A stretch of DNA of 29,223 nt from a virus: IMG/VR virus record IMGVR_UViG_3300010155_000054, positions 1 through 29,223 of that record, one strand, 5' to 3'. Position 1 is the first letter of the stretch; the number at the start of each line of letters is the position of its first letter. Shown in pieces: positions 24,138 through 29,223 of this stretch. The notes under the pieces are model-generated. The model was not told the origin of the DNA. It made no database searches and saw only the letters and a program-made list of their open reading frames with translations. The position numbers and the translations under genes are program-made.

Positions 24138-25216
24138 CAATAGAAGATGAAATTATTAATATATCTGATTTAGATATTGGAACAGAAATATTACAGACAG
24201 ATAAGCTATTAATAGAAACTAATAGTGGTACTAAATTATTAGATTTTAAAGATTTTGTTATTGGTATTGATAATATTAGTTTTTATCATTTAATATCCGC
24301 GCGAGGTGATGTTTCAGATGTCGTAGATACAGAAACCATTGCAGGTCATACTGGTGGTAATTTCGAACTGTTAACAACAGGTACAGCTCTCGATCATAAA
24401 CCAAATTATGAAGATTTAAAAGGAACTATTGATCTTACCAAACGTAATAATGAAGGTTTGATACAATTTGCCAGTGTCTCAGCTGCAATTACTCAAAATA
24501 CAGGAGATATACAAAATATATTATCTACACTATCTCGCATTCAAAATTCGTTAGAGACAGAATCATTTGCTGATTTAGAGGTAGGTAAAACAATAGCTGT
24601 ATCAGTATTAGAATCATATAAATCTAATAATGAATTTGTTGGTAACGGAGAATTATATTTAAACGGTCAAGCTACATTAAAAATAATAGATAATGTCCAA
24701 GGAACGGAACCATCAACCGAACTCATTACAGTAGCACCTAAACTTACAACAGATACAGAAGCTGGAACATCCAAATCTGTTAACTTTAAAGTATCAAATA
24801 TACTTTCTCATACAGTTAATAATTCAACAGCAGGGATACCGTTTAATAGAATAGACATTGATCCAGCAAAGTCAAATTTTATGTCAATATTTGACAACTC
24901 GCCATTCACTATAACATACCCATCCGACGCGTCATATGCCTCTGCTTTAATTTTATTCGATGTATATTTAAAAATATTTGTACCTACCGGTGCTGATACA
25001 GCGTCATTAATACCCGTTCACATAACAAAAGGTTCAAGCGGAAGCGCTGAAGGTATTATAAGAGAAGCTTACGGTACTAAAAAAGGAGACAATCTTATAT
25101 TTGATTTTAGTTTGATCGATACAGTTCACCCAGGAGAAACAATTTCTATAAAATATGGTATAAACGGAGCACACATACTACCACTTTCTTATTTCACTGG
25201 TATAAGGCAATTCTAA
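24134..25216 (+). CDS. Tail fibre/collar-like protein
   Basis: 360 residues. The N-terminus has ISDLDIGTEILQTDKLLIET (9-28), the I-S-D-L-x-x-x-x-x-L-x-x-T-D-x-L segment that opens many phage fibre proteins. Residues near 100-115 (RNNEGLIQFASVSAAI) resemble the K-x-x-E-G-I-x-x-x-A fibre-collar block found in T4-type short-fibre proteins. A coiled-coil-like helix follows (NTGDIQNILSTLSRIQNSLETES). The C-terminal 130 residues are beta-rich (IPFNRIDIDPAKSNFMSIF, ALILFDVYLKIF, GETISIKYGINGAHIL), maybe a head domain. Probably a trimeric fibre or collar on the baseplate. Its start is set by the conserved motif; the next gene begins 1 nt after its stop. Confidence 0.6.
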   Translation: MAIEDEIINISDLDIGTEILQTDKLLIETNSGTKLLDFKDFVIGIDNISFYHLISARGDVSDVVDTETIAGHTGGNFELLTTGTALDHKPNYEDLKGTIDLTKRNNEGLIQFASVSAAITQNTGDIQNILSTLSRIQNSLETESFADLEVGKTIAVSVLESYKSNNEFVGNGELYLNGQATLKIIDNVQGTEPSTELITVAPKLTTDTEAGTSKSVNFKVSNILSHTVNNSTAGIPFNRIDIDPAKSNFMSIFDNSPFTITYPSDASYASALILFDVYLKIFVPTGADTASLIPVHITKGSSGSAEGIIREAYGTKKGDNLIFDFSLIDTVHPGETISIKYGINGAHILPLSYFTGIRQF

Positions 25217-25217
25217 A

Positions 25218-28200
25218 ATGAAATTAGAGTTTATTGACAGTAGAAAACTAAAACCAACTGAATACAGACACGTACACGACTCTACGATACTATTTAAAAA
25301 GCATCGCGAAAATTTTAATTTTGGACTATCCGTTGATCAATATTATTTTAATCAAGATCCTAAAGATAAAAAAACTAATTTTAATACTCAATATACGTTA
25401 ACTAATTTATATTCATTATCTACTATAGCAGAGCTTAATATACCATTCACTACTGCAGCTGTAAGCGCATTCACTACAACTATTCAACAAGATGGAAAAT
25501 ATCTTAAAACCGATTTCACTCATGTCGGCTCAACTGTAGATTCTATTTCATCTGATTTTGTAAGTGAAGGTGAATTTACTGCAGCAAAAGGTTTAAGTAG
25601 TCAGTTCTTCTTTACATTTACTGTTAGCAGTATAGCTGCAGATAATATAGTAGGTAGACAAGATACAGTTTTTATAAGTCAACAATATAATAGTGAAACA
25701 TACTATTTAAGTGCTCCGGGGATTCAAAACACACCTGCAGTTTGGACCACAACAGATCCATCATACTTTAGATACGCACTTGATGATAATAAGATCACAA
25801 TCCATGGATATGATACAGTAACAAATATATTAGTCAATTCTGTAGTTGAAGAAACTAATTCGTGGTATTGGAAAGCACCCGGGGCTTGGCAAAATACTAT
25901 AACAGATTTAGATGATAGTTTCTTTACTGTAAATAGAAATGTACTAACTAAAGATTTCAAAGATATACCAAATAAATTTAATAGATATAAATCAGATTAT
26001 AATGTTGATAATGTAGTGATAGAATCTGCAACATCTGTAAATAATAATTATTTTGTATTTAATAATAATTATAATTTTTATCAAGACAATAGTGAGAGAA
26101 AATTTGTAATGCATGCTGATTTCTTCCCATTAAAAAACCAAGCTACATTACATGAATATTATTCTGAAAATAATCATTTCAATGCAGAGCCTGATACACA
26201 AAATAGAATCTATGAAAAAATTCACGCCGGTGTTCATCAAATCGACGGGTATGATAAAGTAGGACTATCTTATAATATAGGTACATATGATATGGTATTT
26301 AAGCCTAATAAAATGACTTATTTTACAACACCGAATTCTATGTCACCATATACTGTTCTCAATATTAATGATTCAAAGATTGAGAATTTAGGTGCAGTAC
26401 CTGGCAATAATCCTTTAATGTCAGATAAAGTTTTTAAGAGAAGAGAGGTTATAAAAAACAATGCATTTAGTGATGATAATGATCCGATGTATTTATGCAG
26501 TTGGCTGTCAGGAGGAAGTGACGGGAGTACAATGTGGGTTGATAGATATTACAATCCGCTAGCTTCTAATTTTGAAAGTGCATTATCTGGAACGTCACAT
26601 TATAATGTAATTACCGCTGCAGGAGCACAAACAACAGAAACATTTGATATTTCATCTAATTTAACATTTGAACCTAATAATGATTATGCATATTATCATA
26701 TTGGGGATTTTGATTATAAAAAATTATTTAAAGCATATGACAGTAAGTATAATGCATCAGTTGATTGTCGGTATACAACACATAAAGGAATACCTATTGT
26801 ACCTACTATGGTAAAAGACGATGTTGAATTAATTTTAGATGGAACTAATTTTGCTAAAAATAATACTGACATACAAGGTGATTGTAGCATTAATTTCTGG
26901 CTACATACTAAAACTAACAATGAACCGTTCTGTTATAAATTATTAGGAAATTATTTTGAAGATGGTGTTGGTATATTTAATACAGATCTTGTTACACCAA
27001 ATATTATTTTACCAGTTGCTAATAAAGGTAGTCGCCGGTACGGAACAGATCCTGTAAGTAAATTGCTATTTTTAAATAACGATTTTGAAGTATATGATGA
27101 AGTTGTTGTTAAAGACGGTGCGCGTCAAGTTGAAATTATTGGTGTAGGTCGTAAAGATAATTTTTCGGAATATTATGTATTAGCGTTACCAGATTTAAAA
27201 AATAAAGAGACATGGTCAGATGGAACATCAGGAGCGAAAATATTTGTTTATAATAATAATAATAATTTTGTAAGTATATTAGAAGACTTAACTACTGTAG
27301 ATCCTTTACTTGTTGGAGAAGTTCAGACCAGAATAGATGACTTTAATGTAAGTGAGGATAAAGTACACGTCTTGTTTAATCCTGTTGATACTGCAGCCGG
27401 TACAACTCAATATTTTTCATATAATATCACGAACAATGAAACTGGATTTAAAGGTGGTATACCTTCGAAAACAACACATAAAGATACACTTGGAAAAAAA
27501 GGAAAAATTTTTAGAAGAAAAGATGAAAGCGGCGTATTAAAGACTATAATATTAGAAGCAGATAGTAAAAATGGATATGGTAACGAAGTTGCATTTGATA
27601 GTAACAATACACCGTTTATAATTAAAGCACAAGACCCGACAGACCCAGCAAACTCTAGAAACTTTTTAATAAAAGGTAACGGTGTTTATACAGATAAGCA
27701 AAACCGAGTACTATCTAGTCGGGATAAAAGATCGAAAGTTAATGGCGTAGTAATAAACGATGACGATGAAATTATTATATTACATGATGAAAATACAATC
27801 TCCATATTAAACAATGATCGTAAATTACTTCGAACTAGAGAATATTGTAATTTAAGAAATTCAGTTATAGATCAATCCTATTTAGATTTAATATATGATT
27901 TTGAAGACGGGCAATATAAAAAGTACATATTACTTCTACAAGAATTTAACGGTGGTGTTCGACTGTCAAAGATTGATCCAGAAACTTTAGGTATTGTATA
28001 TTCTAAAAAACTAAACGGAGTTAATGTAGGAGATCTCAACTTAACCAAAACAATTACTTCCTATTCATATTTAAAAACTATTGGTGCAAATAAAAATAGA
28101 TTAAAAATTATATTAAAAAAGAGACCCAAGTTCCATAGTTCAGGTGTCTTGTTTAAAACTAAATCAATTATTGATTTTGATATATCCACACTCAATGGAG

Positions 28201-28730
28201 GTTATAATCATTTCTTTATTAACATTTCTTTATTAAAAGGTTTTATGTGCCTGTATGTAAATGGAAAATTATATACTACAGTTAAATTTAAAGCGGGTGA
28301 TTATGCTTTAAATAATATATTAGAAACAGGTATGTATATCGGAGCTGTAAGTTCACCGTTTTATCTGACATTAGCTAACAAACTATTACAACCTAAAAAG
28401 TATTTTGTAAATAATGCAAAAATTAAAGCGTTTAAAATATACAATAAAACAATGAACTACTTTGATATGTTAGCTCATTATAATTATCATATGACAGACA
28501 AGGATGTTATTTGGTCGTATCCGCTCGGTCAAAGAACGTATATTGATACAATTGATAAAGTAATTAAATTTAATTACCCAGAGAAAATTAGTAATGAGTA
28601 TAAAATAGATATCAAAAATACAAATATAACAGACAATAAATTAATAGACAAACTTGAAGAGAGAATAAAAGACGAAATACCAAAATTAACTCCATTTTTT
28701 GATAAAGCTAAGAATGTATATATTTCTTAA
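25218..28730 (+). CDS. Large adhesin-like protein with split LamG-like domain around a propeller-like insert
   Basis: 1170 residues. Two halves of a LamG/concanavalin-like fold seem to be far apart: half one at about 535-590 (SINFWLHTKTNNEPFCYKLL, the W-x-H-x-x-N start of the sandwich) and half two at about 980-1092 (HFFINISLLKGFMCLYVNGK then AKIKAFKIYNKTMNYFDMLA, the classic W-H-x-x-x-x-F-x-x-x-x-x-L-Y-V-N-G followed by I-x-x-x-x-I-Y-N-R-A-L). Between them lie about 390 residues with repeated strands and DxN/G turns (EVAFDSNNTPFIIKAQD, EIIILHDENTISILNNDRK, VRLSKIDPETLGIVYSKKL), like a beta-propeller. The N-terminal part is unassigned. The last gene before a convergent minus-strand gene; their stops share TTAA at 28727-28730. 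Likely a receptor-binding fibre; the domain reading is by pattern. Confidence 0.6.
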   Translation: MKLEFIDSRKLKPTEYRHVHDSTILFKKHRENFNFGLSVDQYYFNQDPKDKKTNFNTQYTLTNLYSLSTIAELNIPFTTAAVSAFTTTIQQDGKYLKTDFTHVGSTVDSISSDFVSEGEFTAAKGLSSQFFFTFTVSSIAADNIVGRQDTVFISQQYNSETYYLSAPGIQNTPAVWTTTDPSYFRYALDDNKITIHGYDTVTNILVNSVVEETNSWYWKAPGAWQNTITDLDDSFFTVNRNVLTKDFKDIPNKFNRYKSDYNVDNVVIESATSVNNNYFVFNNNYNFYQDNSERKFVMHADFFPLKNQATLHEYYSENNHFNAEPDTQNRIYEKIHAGVHQIDGYDKVGLSYNIGTYDMVFKPNKMTYFTTPNSMSPYTVLNINDSKIENLGAVPGNNPLMSDKVFKRREVIKNNAFSDDNDPMYLCSWLSGGSDGSTMWVDRYYNPLASNFESALSGTSHYNVITAAGAQTTETFDISSNLTFEPNNDYAYYHIGDFDYKKLFKAYDSKYNASVDCRYTTHKGIPIVPTMVKDDVELILDGTNFAKNNTDIQGDCSINFWLHTKTNNEPFCYKLLGNYFEDGVGIFNTDLVTPNIILPVANKGSRRYGTDPVSKLLFLNNDFEVYDEVVVKDGARQVEIIGVGRKDNFSEYYVLALPDLKNKETWSDGTSGAKIFVYNNNNNFVSILEDLTTVDPLLVGEVQTRIDDFNVSEDKVHVLFNPVDTAAGTTQYFSYNITNNETGFKGGIPSKTTHKDTLGKKGKIFRRKDESGVLKTIILEADSKNGYGNEVAFDSNNTPFIIKAQDPTDPANSRNFLIKGNGVYTDKQNRVLSSRDKRSKVNGVVINDDDEIIILHDENTISILNNDRKLLRTREYCNLRNSVIDQSYLDLIYDFEDGQYKKYILLLQEFNGGVRLSKIDPETLGIVYSKKLNGVNVGDLNLTKTITSYSYLKTIGANKNRLKIILKKRPKFHSSGVLFKTKSIIDFDISTLNGGYNHFFINISLLKGFMCLYVNGKLYTTVKFKAGDYALNNILETGMYIGAVSSPFYLTLANKLLQPKKYFVNNAKIKAFKIYNKTMNYFDMLAHYNYHMTDKDVIWSYPLGQRTYIDTIDKVIKFNYPEKISNEYKIDIKNTNITDNKLIDKLEERIKDEIPKLTPFFDKAKNVYIS

Positions 28731-28942
28731 ACTCCGGTTAAAAATACTCTCTTTATATTCTCAAGGTCACTAACAATCTGCTGTGCTAATGATACACGAG
28801 CGCAATCAGTCTGCTCCATGATTAAAGTCTTACCTTGATAAGTATGTTCGTTTACTATGTGTCGATACTTAGCAATTGCGCTATCAAGAGCAGCATATGT
28901 CTGTGTCGGTTTAGTACGTTCGAATTCTGATATGTTTTGCAT
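28727..28942 (-). CDS. Small helical hypothetical protein
   Basis: 71 residues, largely helical and charged (FERTKPTQTYAALDSAIAKY, CARVSLAQQIVSDLENIKR), not recognised. ATG 28942 follows the stop of the upstream minus-strand gene by 4 nt, so the two are likely cotranscribed. Its stop overlaps the stop of the large plus-strand gene by 4 nt. The codons and reading frame look natural (no shadow frame on the other strand in the 28731-28942 stretch), but there is no homology to support it. Confidence 0.5.
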   Translation of the reverse strand: MQNISEFERTKPTQTYAALDSAIAKYRHIVNEHTYQGKTLIMEQTDCARVSLAQQIVSDLENIKRVFLTGV

Positions 28943-28946
28943 AATA

Positions 28947-29223
28947 TTAATAAAAAAGTTTTTTTCTAGAGAGGTTATCTAGAAGATAATATAGATCGGT
29001 AAAGTCTCTCTTATACTGCCGTTCAAATTTCCGGGCGTCGACCTCCCATTTGTTATAATAATATTTATCATTCTCCTTTTCACTGTCTTCATCAGTATAA
29101 TTTAACCGACGCTCGGATACATGAAGCATGTTGTCCTGTATCCAGTGTCTAAATTCATGAAGAAAATGAGCAGCAAATGTGTCGAACTTCTTATCACTAC
29201 TCCACCCGTTCTGATCTAAATAA
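28947..29223 (-). CDS. HEFRH zinc-metallopeptidase-like protein, C-terminal part (5' truncated by window)
   Basis: The frame is open to the window edge, so the in-frame ATG at 29129 is internal. Reading from the edge: YLDQNGWSSDKKFDTFAAHF, then LHEFRHWIQDNM and onward to YYYNKWEVDARKFERQYKRD. The HEFRH motif (plus 29145-29159) is a canonical HExxH zinc site, and the E of KWEVDAR (29043-29045), about 32 residues later, would be the third ligand (E-x-D/x-A-R-x-F-E is the pattern in ImmA/IrrE-like and related phage peptidases). The C-terminus is highly charged. The substrate is unknown: such genes in phages range from repressor-cleaving to virion-maturation roles. At least 92 residues are visible; the N-terminus is missing. 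Confidence 0.75.
   Translation of the reverse strand, partial: YLDQNGWSSDKKFDTFAAHFLHEFRHWIQDNMLHVSERRLNYTDEDSEKENDKYYYNKWEVDARKFERQYKRDFTDLYYLLDNLSRKKLFY

Noticed and set aside
28709-28729. TAAGAA ... TTCTTA inverted repeat at the end of the 25218 gene as terminator
   Set aside because: Only 6 AT-rich pairs, a 9-nt loop, and no T-run after it.
28952-28972. A-run and T-run (A6 then T7) and two TCTAGA palindromes near the minus-strand gene junction, with an A AAA AAC heptamer on the minus strand
   Set aside because: The heptamer is out of phase with the peptidase frame (codons AGA AAA AAA CTT), so no -1 slippage is expected; the hairpin has no GC-bearing stem and no terminator layout.
1-29223. 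tRNA genes, CRISPR arrays, insertion sequences, integrase or attachment sites
   Set aside because: No cloverleaf-like or regularly spaced repeat sequence and no transposase or recombinase motifs were seen on either strand; almost all DNA is accounted for by genes.

Overview
The window looks like part of the virion-structure region of a contractile-tailed (myovirus) bacteriophage of the broad T4 superfamily. It is very AT-rich, close to fully coding, and has no tRNA, integrase, transposase or CRISPR array that I can see. The case for T4-like ancestry rests on a run of recognisable homologues: the C-terminal part of the tail sheath (gp18), tail tube (gp19), baseplate wedge proteins gp53, gp25 and gp6, a gp48/gp54-like tube-initiator protein, and a clamp-loader ATPase with the T4 gp44-type PDFRK sensor-2 motif. 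The host cannot be named. Starts almost never carry a Shine-Dalgarno sequence, which fits a host that relies little on SD pairing (Bacteroidota is one possibility; this is inference).

Layout. 1-5.4 kb (+): sheath (cut by the window edge), tail tube, a second tube-like protein, two small proteins that overlap by ATGA (the second resembles the gp26 / T4_baseplate family), and a membrane-helix-rich tape-measure-like protein with a 25-residue tandem repeat. 5.4-9.8 kb (+): gp48-like tube initiator/cap, gp53, a hub-like protein and an unassigned protein. 9.76-12.22 kb: a small non-baseplate cassette with dUTPase and gp44 clamp loader on +, flanked on each side by a - strand gene. 12.27-14.6 kb (+): gp25 and gp6. 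14.6-28.7 kb (+): six large adhesin-like or unassigned structural proteins, several with sugar-binding-type folds (PKD plus CBM-like domain; L-type-lectin-like domain; a LamG-like domain apparently split by a beta-rich insert) and one fibre/collar-like protein. 28.7-29.2 kb (-): a 71-residue protein and the C-terminal part of a HEFRH zinc-peptidase-like protein running off the window.

How it works together. Tube and sheath genes give the tail shaft; gp25, gp6, gp53, the hub-like and gp48-like proteins give the baseplate; the large downstream proteins probably decorate the baseplate and recognise the host surface. The most striking regulatory feature is a TAAATA box, like the core of the T4 late promoter TATAAATA, placed a fixed 5 nt before an ATGG start at four genes, with a one-base variant at a fifth and 6, 7 or 11 nt spacers at four others. 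With T4 late-promoter geometry the 5-nt class would start transcription exactly on the A of AUG, so these messages would be leaderless. Genes inside operons instead use ATGA or TAATG junctions or very short gaps. A good intrinsic terminator for one - strand gene lies antisense inside the 3' end of gp44. Short GC-rich in-frame islands interrupt several otherwise AT-rich structural genes.
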